Of a stretch of DNA of 64,000 bases, positions 34,800-47,929 are shown piece after piece; the stretch's first letter is position 1; every line of letters starts with the position of its first letter. Where the stretch lies: the NCBI GenBank assembly GCA_021904315.1, contig CM038911.1:3531780-3595779 (forward strand). The letters run 5' to 3'. The translations under genes were made by a program, and so were the position numbers. The notes below the pieces were generated by a model. The model did no database searches. It was not told the origin of the DNA and saw only the letters and a list, made by a program, of their open reading frames with translations. The stretch comes from Sphagnum magellanicum (taxonomy: Eukaryota; Streptophyta; Sphagnopsida; Sphagnales; Sphagnaceae).

Positions 34800-36989
34800 T
34801 TAATAGGTCATTCGGTATGTTAATTTTTTAATTATAAAACATATATTTAATTCATTTCAAACTATAATTTTAATTCTGGACATAATACACGAGGGGAGGC
34901 CATAACACATATGGTGACTACCAAATAAGACATAATTCAATCATCTTTTCATGTAATTTGCATAAATTTTCAACAAAAAGTTGAATTAAACACCAACCTA
35001 AACAAGCTAGGGAACAAAACCCATCTAATAGCGACCAAATAGGATGTATTTTAACCATCTTTTCATGCAATTACATAAATTTTCAACAATAATTTGAATT
35101 TGACACCAAACTCAATAGGTATGAAAATTTGTTCCATAAGTTTACATTGAAGTTCATTTATGATTTTTCTGAGCTCATTTATGATTTTCTGAAGTAGTTT
35201 TGAAATATTTAATCCTACTAGAACTACCCAAAATTAGTTTTGCCATAGTTATCATTTGGCAAAATAAAAAAAAATCTTTGTAGATGAGGTATTTGCTAGC
35301 AAAAATGACCTTTTTTGGAATTCCTACCAATTTCTTTTACTTTGACAACTGAAATAAATACAAAACCAAAATTGTTCCTATTGAGCTAAACTAAAACATT
35401 TAAATTTTCTACTGCATCAAGCTATTACTCAAAAAACATATTGACACTAGTTTTTTTAATCGTCCATCCACCAACCAACAGATACCAAAAGATGCTCTCA
35501 CTAAAACCTTATCATTCTCGTCCTAATCTTTTCACTTGACAATTAACCTCAGTAGACATTTATTATGATCACCTTCCTTAACATCATATAATCATAATAG
35601 TTCAGAAAATACTTTCCAATATGTAATAAAATAATCCATTGAATGTTCTAAATGTTGCCCAATAAATACAATGCAAAGCTAGCTTTCCAGTAACATGCAT
35701 CTACCATGAAGGTGAATTCTAGAAAAGTACAGGGCAAACTGAAATAAGCTAAACCACAACCAATTAGACTGAAACAGCACTAGCAAGCTGCATAATGCAA
35801 AAAGGCGTACCTCAATCCGATCCAATCTGCAACAAAGCAAAACAAAAAAAAATGAAAAGATTTATCTTGACACTACAATGCAAATCAAAACTCCTTGTTG
35901 TCCAGGTATTCAAGGGGATGCAAACCCTCACACCACCTCTGTTTATTCCAAAACTACTCTTCATGCTCCTACCTACACCTGATCATCTACCACCACATCT
36001 CGATTCCATGAACTTCATCTCTCCACAATCCTCACACAAGCCTCAACTCTAGTACCCAACACCTCATCCTATCAACTGACAATATTTCTCACTTTACTAA
36101 CCTAGGCCACACACTGCACTGAAGCACTGCCTTCAATCCCATGAACCAATTACCAACATCTCTGTTTCAGAATCATTCACATTACAAGCTGCTAGACTTC
36201 TGTCCTGCATTGAAGTAGTGTAACATGCTGAATACCAATTTTGAGAAACTCATGTACTTTGATTGATGCTTCTGCTGTCTCAATACTTACAAGCTCTAAT
36301 AAGTCCTTCCCCAAGAAGTGCTACAGGAGTTTAAAAGATTGGAGTGCAGGTATGTGCATCTCCATCCAAAGTGATCACAAAGATTTAGCAATTAAGACAG
36401 ATGCTTCTCAATGGGTGAAGGTCCAGGTGGATTTTTCGGTAAACTCCTAGAGGAAGACAGTGAGGGAAATTAGGGAGAGGAGATTTCTTGAAGAACTATC
36501 AGAACTAATTGGAAGAGAGCATTCAGAACCAAGACTAGTCATTTTGTGTTGCTATGCTTGATCTTGTTGAATGGAAACATTTTCAACATACACAAGAAAA
36601 CAATGCAGACCCCCCCATCAGCAAGGTTGCTAAAAACAGAGTTCAACAGTTTTTTCAAATAACTCAACAGAAAATAGGAATGTACTCAAAATGGAGGCAC
36701 ACAAATATGTCAAGAGTAGGAGATATAAATTATATTAAATGTCATAAATGACTTTTTCTTTACAATATAAAAACCTAAATATGTATCTCCTCTTGTCAAT
36801 CCTCTTCATCACTCAATCAATTTTTTTCTTTAGATTAAGGGCTGAATATCTTTTCTTTAAGTCATAAAGTACTAAATTAAAAAAACAAAATCCAAAACTC
36901 TTTCTGAAATCGATCTATTTCATCACTTCTTAAGGATGAAGTCAAATGTATTCCAATTCCTCTCACATGCAGAACCACATTGACTTGAT
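34800..36989. other. Intergenic, nothing recognised
   Basis: About 2.2 kb without a recognisable gene. The plus frame at 36241-36450 is open but unassigned. Confidence 0.45.
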
Positions 36990-37154
36990 TTAATACTTTG
37001 ATTGCAATTTTTCACAATTCAAAGGTTTCAAATCCAAAGGATTCCACCATGTTCGTGCTGCGATTTCTTGAACAACTAAAAAACCAGCCAGGTCAGAAAA
37101 AAGTTCCTCCATATTCTCATAAGAAATCAACTGTTTTTCAATATTAGCCTGCCC
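36990..37154 (-). CDS. Possible minus-strand exon, unknown
   Basis: After an acceptor-like CATGGGCAG the minus strand encodes about 53 residues (ANIEKQLISYENMEELFSDL and onward to NPLDLKPLNCEKLQ) and then a TAA. The composition is protein-like, but no family is recognised. It lies 0.7 kb past the MSH3 end on the same strand. It could be an exon of a separate broken gene. Confidence 0.25.
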   Translation of the reverse strand, partial: GQANIEKQLISYENMEELFSDLAGFLVVQEIAARTWWNPLDLKPLNCEKLQSKY

Positions 37155-37863
37155 ATGAATATCAAGAAAAAAAAAATCTATTACTTTGCAAAAACCTATC
37201 ATCATTTCATTATCTTTTCTTCACCCTTACCTAGGGGCCAGACTCCATTCAGGATCCAAGACTATACCGGCACATTGAATTGAGCAATGAATGAATAACC
37301 ACCAATCTTGTAGTATGTTATGAATTTTTTTTTTTCTCTCCTGTTAAACCATCTCTTTCATTCAGTTTTTCAATTAGTTGATCCATATGCTCACAGAACT
37401 TTCCCATAGTTTGTTTACCTGTATCTATAGTTCACACTAACACCTGGTGAACATTCCTCAAAATGTGGAACCAAATAAACTCTGCATCATTTTAACTAGC
37501 TTTATATGTGTGTGCTGCTGATGAATTTTACATCAGGCTGACATGCAATTCAACCACAAACTAAAAAGAGGCTTGTGCCTCTGCACAGGTGCCCAAAAAT
37601 GATCAACAGCTATATAAGTTTACTGACACATTGAAGTTTCAGATTGGGACTCAATGCTCTTGTAGAAGGTTGAATTGGGTGTCAAGAGCTCCCTAAATAA
37701 GTTATCAAGAAACCTCCTGGCTCCAATTTGAAGCAGTTTCTCAATCTCCAGTACAGAGGAAATTGTGTTCAAATTTCACTGTTGGAGTGGTATCAACCTA
37801 AATGACAAAACTTGTGATAAAACTACATACTTGTATCTAAGACTCTTGTCAACTCTCCCTCAA

Positions 37864-40812
37864 TCATGAGAACTCTTCAAGGAACAATTTGGCTTGATTT
37901 TGAGCAAGGTTCAAAGCTGATAATGCATGATCCAAACTTCCATGGTCTGCTAAGGTCTCCAACAACAAAAAAATGCTACCCAGTTGCTCTGTATATGCTC
38001 TTGATAAATAATCCTTTGCTATGGTGTCACTGGTGATGTCTAGATTGCCAACTTGGCTCATGCAGTTGTCAAACCTGTTATTTCTCTCAGAACCATTAAT
38101 CTCAACCTCACCTTGTGTCTTCTCCTGGAGTGACAATTTACCTGGATTTGTAGATGCGGTGTTCTCTCGTGCACTGACCTCCATCTCAAGCTTTCTCGCC
38201 ATAGCTGCAGCTTGTACTACACAAGTTTCAGGAATCTGGCACAGTACATGGTATGCACCATTATCAATGCAACAAAGGTTGATAATTGTACACAAGATGT
38301 AATCAGTTCAATGATACCCTGAGGATTTGAGAGTCATATCATTGGAAAGCAGTTGCTGCAATGTGCTCATTATCCTGAGCAGGCAGTAACTAACCTGTGC
38401 CAAGCGGGCAACATGTAGCCCAAAGCTTTGGCTTGCCACTCCTGGAACAAGCTTATAGAAGAATGTAATTCTCTGTGTGGTATCTTCTCTGGAATCCGGC
38501 TGCTGTTCGACTTCATTGGTCTTGGGTAGAGAGTTTTTATTAACCAAGGAATCTTTGGTCATATATGATACAAAGTAGGTGCCAACTTCACCCGAGAATG
38601 TGGTCTTTAGCTCCACAATTTTCAGGTAAGGTGTCACAAAGAGAGTCAGGCACCTGTGAAAAAAATGTGAATTTTGTCAGCTACAATCTGCTGCTGATAA
38701 ACAGTCATCTGGATATACAATCAGTGTGGTCAAATGACTAATGCAATCTGCGTGATACAGGCAGATAGCCATTGTCTTTACATCTTCTACACTCGAATAG
38801 CAATCAAGTGTTGTAGGGTAGGATCCTGGAAATCAAGCACACTGAGTTTCCTTCAGTAGGTGTTGTAGAGTAGCAGATGCCAAAGCAACTCCATCATGGG
38901 TGCTAGTGCCACGTCCAAGTTCGTCAATTATCACAAGAGACCTTGATGTAGCAGAATTTCAGAGGCCTCACTTAACTCCTCAAAGAAAGTACTGGACCCC
39001 TTTTGAATGGTGTCGGAGGCTCCCATTTGTGTGAACACTGCATCAACCACATGCATCTTTGCACTAGCTGCTGGAACATATGACCCAATCTGCACACATT
39101 TGCAATGAGATCCCTTAGCAAAACAAGACCCATTCCATGCCACTAAAAGGCATTGGCTTCTCAAAAAAGACATTGCCAAGGTCGTGATCACATGTTTCTT
39201 GGATTGAAAGGATTTACAAAATACCTTCTTTTCTTCATGTTCTGGCAGCGGCATGTAAACTTTGTGCAGTTAAATTCCTCTATCCCAGTGGTTGGATTTA
39301 GCCAGGAAGTCAACCTAGTCTCATCATTTGGTTGTGTATAATCCAAGCAGCAGTTGACAATCTGAGGATGGCAATTGGAGAACAAGAAGCCCTACCTGAG
39401 CCATGATTGCAATTAAGGCTACTTGGCGAATATAGCAACTTTTTCCACCCAGATTTGGACCAGTGATGATTTGGCATCGCTCCTGGTCAGAGTGCAAAAC
39501 AGTGTCATTGGGCACAAACCCATCTTGTAGGGTTGACTCCAACACCTGATTTATACACACAGAAAATCTCAACATTTTTGCCTTCATACACAAAAATTGA
39601 TCGACCACAGTGATGCCTACGTGTGCCTATATAACTCACTCCAGATCTGAATCAAAATGGAACCCAAGTGCAGCAGAAACACACAAAATGTTGAGAGGGT
39701 TCTGACTGGATGTCGCCCAGCTTCAATCACCAACTGTGAAGGTTGTGATTTGTCAACAAAGTCAGGTCGCACATATCCCTGCATGCAGAATATGACAGTC
39801 ATGTCACTCATGTCAACTACTATGATAATCTAAACTCACAGAGATTACAAATGCATTTGCTTATTGGTAGGAACTTGGAGAATGGGGTAATGAGCAGCAC
39901 TTCAATAATACTCAATAACCAACACTAAGTCAAGAGAATGTATGCATTTTTGAACACTTCTAGAACCTGAATCAAGGTCATTCCTGTGACTGTTGATTGT
40001 AGTTGTTTTTATATGGACAAAAAGCACATGGCTAACATGAACTGGAACACTTTCTCAATCTTATCTTTCATACAAACCTGTCATTCATTTCCTTGACTTT
40101 GAAATGTTGATAAACAAGAAGCTCATCGGCCACACGGATAGGTAATATACCAGGGAACATTCCACCTTCGCAAAGGAAAAGGTTGGGCTTGTCTCCAGAA
40201 GCTGCAGCATCAGTATTGAGGGCCAATAAAAGTTGCGCAGCATGCTCACTCATGGTCATAGATGATGCAGTGGCAATTAAACGTTGAAGTAGTGGCGATC
40301 GCACACCCTTAGGCCCTTCTTCCACATTCATTCTGTCATTCTCTTCTCCTTTTGTGAATTGAAGTCAACGCAACTGCTTGGCTGCAGTAATTAATGCTTG
40401 AATCACTGTAACAATCTGCAAAACAAGAAGGAAGGTTTAGGTGCAAAACCCAAAACCCCATTCTTCACGGAGAGAGAAACAAAATAGCATACATGAAATA
40501 GCATAAGGTTGAGTCAAGCATGAGAATCCTAACCTCAGCAGCAGTGGCAGTGCGCAGAAAGATGCGAGTAATGCCACGCTGCACATCTGGCAGCTTTCCA
40601 AGTGACATCAAAAGGGATGCCAACAAACCATGCTGACCCAGATTTTGCTGGTGCCGGCTCAAAGCACCAGTGTGTCCACTGTCCCAACCATTCCATGAGA
40701 ATGTCGGTGCCTCTCCCATGGAAACTCCCACACTGCTCATTGAGTCCATGATTTCAGTCACAGCATTTAATCTGGCCTTGATGAGTGCATCGTCCAGCAG
40801 TGGGTGAGTCAC
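37864..40812 (-). pseudogene. MSH3: MSH3-type DNA mismatch repair gene, partial and broken
   Basis: Seven minus-strand exons with good GT-AG sites: 40534-40812, 40078-40415, 39707-39778, 39396-39545, 38843-39089, 38395-38653, 37864-38235. They encode the core lever and ATPase region of a MutS homologue that pairs with MSH2 to recognise loops in DNA. Seen: Walker [19 protein letters not shown], Walker [17 protein letters not shown], then the C-terminal helices. YVRPDFVDK before the ATPase and CQIITGPN match plant MSH3 better than MSH2, 4 or 6. Breaks: TGA at 40365-40367; an apparent ~7-base loss before [10 protein letters not shown] (near 38940-38950); about 130-140 residues absent between exons two and three; and FVTPY where FVTHY is normal. 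The N-terminal mismatch-binding half is not found upstream. Probably a dead duplicate. Confidence 0.85.
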
Positions 40813-41159
40813 CTGCGAGAATAAAGAAAAGTCCTGTCAAACAACCTACCCCACATGGTATCATAACAATTTTTTCTCGTTCACTAGATTGGTGAGTTGA
40901 CGATTTTTTCACTGGTCTCTGTTCATTACAATTAGTGAATTCATTCAAAATCTAGTGAAATCATTTAGCGCATAAAAACAACTTTTGTGCTATTATAATG
41001 AGAACATGCTTAAAGAAAGGGTTAAGGTTCTAAAAAGAAAAGTCAAAATGACTACAATGTAAAGATCCATATCAAAAGTGAGGGCTTGAGTGACCCAACA
41101 CCCACTAGTGCACCAACCCCAAAACCTCATTTTGGAATTATTTGGATGGGATGAAACCT

Positions 41160-42300
41160 AACCCAACCTAAGGATAAGGTTCTGGGATTTTTTTACCTCA
41201 CACACCCTTACTTTGAAGGGTCAATTTCTTTTTTTTTTCACCCACCCCTTCCCTACGTACCCCTTATCTCTTGCTTTTCCCTTCCTTCCTTTTTCCCCTC
41301 CCTTTTGCTGCTCATAATTTTTCTTTCTTTCTTAATTTTTTTTTCTATTTTTTGTTTTGTGTGGCTGTGTTCGAAGTCTTTGTGATCTCTTTCTTTTTCT
41401 CTTTCTTTTTCTCTTTCTTTTTTTTGAAAAAACGTTGTGTTTTTATTTCAGGTTTTTGTGGTCTTTTTGTTCTTCTTTTGGTTGTGTTTTTTCTTTCTTT
41501 TTTTTTTGGTCTTTGTGTGTATCTTTTGAGTTGTGTGTGTGTGTGGAGTTACGGAAAACGAGGACATGAGCAACAAAAAAATTAGGAGAGAGACAAAAAG
41601 GAAGAGTAACATGAGGAGTAATAGGAAGAGATGAGTTTCTTATACTCCAACCCATGCAAACCACCAATGGTAGTAGAAGTTTGTTGCCATCACCATGAGC
41701 TTTTAATTGCAGTAAAAGTTTGTTGGCTTCATCAAGGTCTTTTGATTTTTTTTAATAAATTTTTTAAATTATTATTTCTTACTTCTTTTTTGCTTTTAGT
41801 TTTTTCTTCTTATTTTTAAAAATATTTTTTTCCAAGCATTTCAATTTTTTCTGAATTTTTTTTCTTTTTTTTTCCTTATTTTATAAGGAAATTTCAAATT
41901 ATATATAGAATTTTCTATACCTTTTAAAAATCTTATTTCCATCTTGTTCATTTTTTGTTTCTATTTTGTTTCTATTTTGTTTCAGTTTTTTTAATATTTT
42001 TTTTTTTGGGGTTTTAAAATTTCTATTTTTCTGATTTCTTTTTTGAAAATTTTCAGTTTTTTCTTTTTTCTTTTTCTTATCTTCTTTTTTTTTAATTTTT
42101 GAAAATCTTATTTATCTTTTTTTTTTTGTTGGTTTTTTTTTCCCCTTCTTTTGGTTTTTCCAATTTTTTTTTTGGGGTTTCTAATTTTAATTGTTCTTTT
42201 CGTTTCTATTTTGTGTGTATGGGAAAAGGTAAACCCCTCTTTCAAGTGTGTTGGGCAATTATTCAAACAAAGACCCATGCCAGCTACAAGTGGGGTAACT
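41160..42300. repeat. Pyrimidine-rich low-complexity tract
   Basis: The plus strand is mostly T with C, including (CTTTTT)n at about 41387-41425 and many T runs. Phenylalanine-rich open frames here are artefacts of composition. Confidence 0.75.
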
Positions 42301-43120
42301 TGTGAAATGATGAATTATAAATAAAATGAACATTGATGCCCACATTGGTAAAAGTGGCTTCTTCCAAGTTGCTCATTTTATTAGGCACTCCAACATGGGG
42401 TGTGGGGTCCATCTTCCCTGTGTAATGACCAAATGACCAAATGAGAGAGGGATGAGAATCTTGTTGGTTTAATTTGAATTAGCAAGGTCTCTTATGCAAA
42501 AGGCTTTAAAGACGTTTGGGATAGCCAAAATTAAACAAGATCTTCATCTAAAAAGGAGTGTGAAAAAAAATTCATTTCAATTGTGCATTATTATGAATTG
42601 GAGATGATTCATGGCTGGTAAGTTCCATCGCATTCAATTTTCATTTCAAATTTGCATTGCGCTTCAAACATGTGTTCCAAATTATACTCATTGGTTTGTG
42701 TGTATGTCCAGTTTAAGATTCAAGGTATCACCAAGGAGGCTTTCATAGTTGATTCAATGAAGATAATTTTGGCAAACTCATAATTATACTCTTGACAATA
42801 TGTTCAATTTGCACAAAATGCAATGGCACACTATCATAATGATATTATCATTGAAATCTATTAATGAGAGTGTGGGTGAAACTAATTAGCTTGACATTCC
42901 ATTTTTGGATTAATACACATTTTGTCCCATGCATATGGCATCCATGAAGGTTCCATGCCACATTTTTGTAAATCAATTTAACTTCCATGGATATAGCCCA
43001 TTAGCATTGGAAATGAATGTATGTAAAAATATCTACTTGTAAAAAGTTTGAATTTTATTTATACAAAAACAAGGTTATTAAGATCCATATATAATGTATG
43101 TGCATTTTGCATTGAATATA
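42301..43120. other. Intergenic, nothing recognised
   Basis: AT-rich sequence without significant open frames. Confidence 0.5.
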
Positions 43121-44560
43121 AAAATTGAGTGGATGTATTGCTAGTGTATGAAGGTATTACAATTGTAGTTCAAATGTTTGTGGAAATTCCATTAATGCCT
43201 AAAGGCATGATTTTGTGCAATACCTTCATTGTAAAAATAATCCTCTATTTCATAGTTTGAACTTTGAGATAGTTTGTATATACATGATAAAGGTATTGCA
43301 TTTACACTTTTTTTATGCAATACCTTTGGGACAAAACAAAACATATTCCATCAACCTTATCAAACTTAATACACCCATAATAATATTGCATAAGCTTTGA
43401 TCATTTTTTGGTCCATGCAATACCCTAACCCCTAAAGTTGACCTTAATACATCCATGATAGTACAACATAACCCCAATAGGAATAAGGTAAACCGAATAA
43501 GGGTATTACAATTGAATTAGATTTTTTACTTTGGTAGTATGTGAGGCCACAATTAAATATTAATTAACACCCATATTAAGGTGTCACATATAGGGTCAAC
43601 ATAAGTGATTTTCAATATGTGTTCAAGGTATTGCAAAACACCAAAATGTTCTAGAGGATATGCATTACCTTGATGAGAATATTGTAAATGTGAGTATGGT
43701 TGGACATGATATTTGAATTTTGTCCTTGGGGTATTGCATCACCCTAATGAAGGTAATGCATGTGTGAATTAGGTTGGATATGATATTGTCAATGTGTCCA
43801 TAGGATATCACATTGTTCAATGAAATGATATGAAATCTAACCTAGGCATGAAGGTATTGCATAAGACCAAAATAATCCAACAATTGCATTTTTGTATAAA
43901 ATGAAATGAAAGATATTATCTTGGGCATGAATATTGCATAACAACAAAATAATCCAGTGCATTTGCATTAGTTTGATGAGGGTAATGCATGTGTGAGTTG
44001 GGTTGGATATTATCAATGTGTTCATAGGGTATTGCCCGGATGAAATAAATGAAATAAAATAGTTACAACTAGGCTGAATTGGGTATTGCAAAACAATAAA
44101 ATGATCCATTGCATTTACATTATTTTGATGAGGGTAATGCACATGGGCATTAGGTTAAATATATTATTTTCAATGTGTCCTTGGGGTATTGCATTGTTGA
44201 ATTAGATGAGATGAAAGTGGTTTAATAGGATTGAAAGTATTGCATTATAGTAAATTTTTTGTGCTCATTCATTAGTTTGATGAAGGTATTGAAAAAATAA
44301 ATCAAGTACAACATGATATTTTCCCTTTGCCCTCGCGATATTGCATTTCATAAAAATCATCTAGTTGGTGTACATTACTTTAATGAGGGCAATATGATGA
44401 TTAATTTATTTATATATGTTTTTTGCAAGTTGTGCTAAAGGGTATGGCATGAGTTTGAAACCTAATAATTTTGAAGAAGTTTAATAAGGATATTGCAAAA
44501 ACGATTACATTAGTGGATTGATATGGCTTGAATAAAGATAGCAAATTCATTTGCAATACC
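43120..44560. repeat. Degenerate tandem repeat marked by GGTATTGCA
   Basis: Units of roughly 200 bp share GGTATTGCAAAACA, TTTGATGAGGGTAATGCATG, TTAGGTTGGATATGATATT and CAATGTGTCCTTGGGGTATT. The best units start near 43627, 43853, 44083 and 44248. More worn relatives extend back to about 43150. There is no coding content. Confidence 0.65.
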
Positions 44561-44669
44561 TTCATATGGGATTTAATTGTTGAGTTTTATGTGGCTCCAC
44601 AAAAAAAAAAAAAAAAGTTAGTTGCAATACCCTCAATTGGGTCATTTCAACATTATTTCGGATAGTCAT

Positions 44670-44940
44670 AAAGTTACAAGGTCTAGTAGGCAGGTAAGTA
44701 GGAAGGAGAATGAAGCAACCTACCTAGTGGTATATTATAATACATTCATTGACCTACATCATCATTGCCTTAGAAGAGATTTAATGCATAGGTACATAGG
44801 TAATTAGATTTAGGGTGTGTAGGTAGGCAGATAGGTTGGTAAATAAATAAATGGGTGGGTAGGTGAGCATGTAGATAGGTAGGTGGGGGAGGGAGGAGGC
44901 CAAGGTGCATAGGCAAGTAGTCGAAATGTAGGTAGCTAGG
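44670..44940. repeat. GGTA/GTAG-rich simple repeat
   Basis: Irregular runs of TAGGTAGG and AAATAAATAAAT text, similar in kind to the patch at 480-750. Confidence 0.6.
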
Positions 44941-47551
44941 TGAAGCCTGGGCGGGGGGTGAGAAAAAAAAAATTCCCAAAAAAACCAACCGAGGCTGAGG
45001 AAAGGAAAAAAAAAGTCAACTTGAGTTCGCCACCTTGGTTAGCCAGGGACAGGGAGGGACGAAAAAGGTGCACCCATCAGTGCACCATCCATCCACATTG
45101 GTGCACTGGTGGGTGCTGGTTCACTCTGGCCAAAAGTGAGCACATCATTTGTGATATGATGGTGTTTCTCTTGGTTGAAGACATTGAATAATCTTTTTGT
45201 GATTTGGTGTATGTCATATTAACAATTCACCGCCTCTGATATTCAACTCAAAATCTTGCAAATTTTTGCTTAGAATAAAACACTAGACACACAAGATAAG
45301 GGACAATATGTTCCAAGAAGGCTGCATCTTCTAAGAATGGTCATATGAAGAAGTTACACAGTAGTTCCCCCACTTTCAACAGGTGTAGGTTAAGGCCCAA
45401 GGAGCAGGCTTTACCAGAATACAGGCCTGCGGAAGGTGGAGCTGAGGTGGGTCTGATTATGGCAAGGCCGCCCCTGGTTGAGGGCTTCACTAAGTGTAAA
45501 GACATGCATCAAATTTTTCTTGTTTTTTTCCTCGTGATACCCAGTGGATATCACAGGAAAAAAACAGAAAAAGCGGCATTGTGGGGCCAGCATTCTGTTT
45601 TACAAAAAGGCCCCACAAACAGCCAAGGAAAATCTACACTAGGTAAGGTGCCCTGCAATTACACTGAAAAAAATCAGAGCAAACACTAATGCAAATTCCA
45701 GAGTACCTGAAATAACACTATTTCAATGAAGCTCCCAAAATATGTTTCAGACACTCATTCTGCTGCATTTGGACAGCAGCACTCTCTAAAACAAAACATT
45801 TTGTGACATAAGTGAAGTGAAGATCATCCATGATAAGATGTAGCAAAATTTGGCTATAAACACAATATTAAAAATCAAATAAGTAAGCATCCTACTATAC
45901 TCTTGGTTACCTACTGAAACCTATTTATGAAAATCTGACGAGTTACCTATACGTAGTGACATATTCACTCTGCCTCTAAAGGAGTTGGCTAATTTCTGAA
46001 ACCTATTGTAAAAATTGGACAATTTACCTTATTTGTGGATTGACTCTCCCCTCAAAGAAACAAGGCAAGTTTAATGCTCCCATATTGTCATGAACGTTTC
46101 CTATTTCAAGTGTTGTAACTTGTGGGTTTGGAAGGAATGGCAAGTTGTCATCCAAAGCAAGTTCTCTTGCAAATTCAAGTTGTGTTTACATGTATGAAAA
46201 CTGCATACATACGTTAGGGTAGAGACAATCTTGAACTAATTGCTTGCTCCTTTTTTATTGGGTTGAAATCTTGCAAATTTGAGTTATATTTTTCAACAAA
46301 ATATCCTTTGTGAAGGTTGAAAGATGCAATCACTGTTGGACACTTGCTGGTGGGTAAGGTTTGCAACAACCACAAGGTTTTTTTTCCCCCCCCTTGATGA
46401 ATTAATTAAATTCACCAACTGGTGATATTTTTTCAAAAAGGTATATACAAGTGTTTGTTGAAGGATTCATTTTCACTGCCAAAATATTGAATTTTTTAAT
46501 TTAAAAAACTCCAAATTCTACATCAGGTAGCCCACAATCTAGAAGGATGCTCAATTTTTTAAAAACTTTCACATATATATATAGCCAGATTCAAATTGTC
46601 TTATGAATAATCATTGCACCAGTTGACACATAGTCAGGGTTTTATTTTCCCCTTTTTTTAGGGCCAATTTTGTGTGATAGAAAAAAATTGATGATTTTTC
46701 CTAAATTTTTGGTTGAGAAAATGACCCACAAAAAATCTGGAAAAAAAATTTCCTGGTACTACATGCAAATAAATTTATACATAATTAGATATTTTTAAAA
46801 ATAAAAATAAAAATCGCAAGTTACAACAACAACTAGTCTTCACTCTCTTTGCTTCAAGTCTCCATAATGACATCCTGATTGTGATGCTCATTTAATGCAT
46901 TTGTTGGGCAAACACTAAACAAGAGCAACGAATTAAATACAACAAATGTTGCTTGAGACAAGGAGCTGAGGCCGGCCTGCCGCCTCTACTCTAGAGTGTG
47001 GAGCTCTTCCACAGTAGTGACTCTCTCAAACATCACATAAATCTCTGCTGCAGCTGCAGCTGAGCAGTGCTACTAGTTAGCTGTACATACAATCTCCTTC
47101 ACAACAAAAAATTCTCCAGGCGGGAGCCAGCTGATGAGAAGCTTGAGAGAGATATAGAGCTTGAGAGCATCGAGCTGAGTATCCATCAAATATTGCACTT
47201 CATTGTCTCAATTGGGTTTTGCTCCTTGGGTAGTCTAGTTAATGCACCTGTCTAGTATTACTACATTGTGTCCACGACTTTGATCTAGCTCCAGCATTGC
47301 TCTGAGCTGATCAATACAGTCGCTGTGTGAGTTGAGAACTTGAGACGTGATAATTAGGTTGCAGTAGCAGAATTTTTCTCTCTAGTAAGACTTGCACAGT
47401 CTAGTGAGTTCCAGCAGAAGAGGTAGTGGTACCTGCAGTTTGTAGGCAGCTGAAAACTGGGGAGAGTGACAAAGACTTGGGTGTGTCCCAGGAGCTCCGT
47501 GATAATTGCCTACGCTGTGGGGAAATTGAGTTAGTCGGGACCGGGTTATAA
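44941..47551. other. Mostly intergenic; contains the upstream region of the peroxidase exon
   Basis: The frame at 45345-45689 is open for 114 codons but has no recognisable motif. Around 45425-45660 there is purine-rich sequence. The last ~500 bases should hold the peroxidase promoter, but no TATA box at a sensible distance is clear. Confidence 0.4.
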
Positions 47552-47809
47552 ATGGCAAGGACGTGGAATTTGGAATTAGCAGGATGGTGCTGGAGCAATG
47601 TCTTCTTCTCGTTGGTGATGTACTTAATGCTCTTCTTCTTCTTCAGAACTGTCGGCAGGACATCAGCTCAGCTGGAGTATGGATTCTACGATGCCACATG
47701 CCCTAATGTGGAAGAGACGGCTAGACAAGTCTTACAACTCTATTTCACTACTGATCCCACCTCTTCTGCCTCCATTCTTCGTCTTTCCTTTCACGACTGT
47801 CCAGTGCAG
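47552..47809 (+). CDS. Class III peroxidase, first exon only
   Basis: 86 codons from ATG to a donor (CAGGTATTG) at 47810. The frame begins with a hydrophobic signal-peptide-like stretch (about residues 15-32). The mature start QLEYGFYDATCPNVEE follows, then SASILRLSFHDC with the catalytic distal Arg and His of secreted plant haem peroxidases. The donor falls at the conserved first intron position of the family, right after the VQ that follows HDC. HDCPVQ replaces the usual HDCFVQ, an unusual change beside the distal His. The next exon, which should start with GCD, was not found in the following sequence, where a TTTTCCACA array begins within 130 bp. Probably a truncated gene, unless the intron is very long. 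Confidence 0.8.
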
Positions 47810-47929
47810 GTATTGCCATTCCTCACCTTTCTCCATCGATTCCTGTGTGAAGAAAATAAGTATGCAGTCATGTCATTTAGCTACTGCATGCGTTGAACTG
47901 TTCCCTTCGACCACAACTAGATATGTAAT

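Noticed and set aside
37864..40812. MSH4, MSH2 or MSH6 instead of MSH3
   Set aside because: The ATPase context ([24 protein letters not shown]) and YVRPDFVDK before it match the plant MSH3 pattern. MSH4 lacks these blocks and MSH6 has a different pre-Walker sequence.
41271..41585. Phe/Leu-rich open frames in the pyrimidine tract
   Set aside because: They are translations of low-complexity T/C sequence with no start context or motif.
47546..47553. TTATAAAT as TATA box of the peroxidase
   Set aside because: It overlaps the start codon, so it cannot serve this start.
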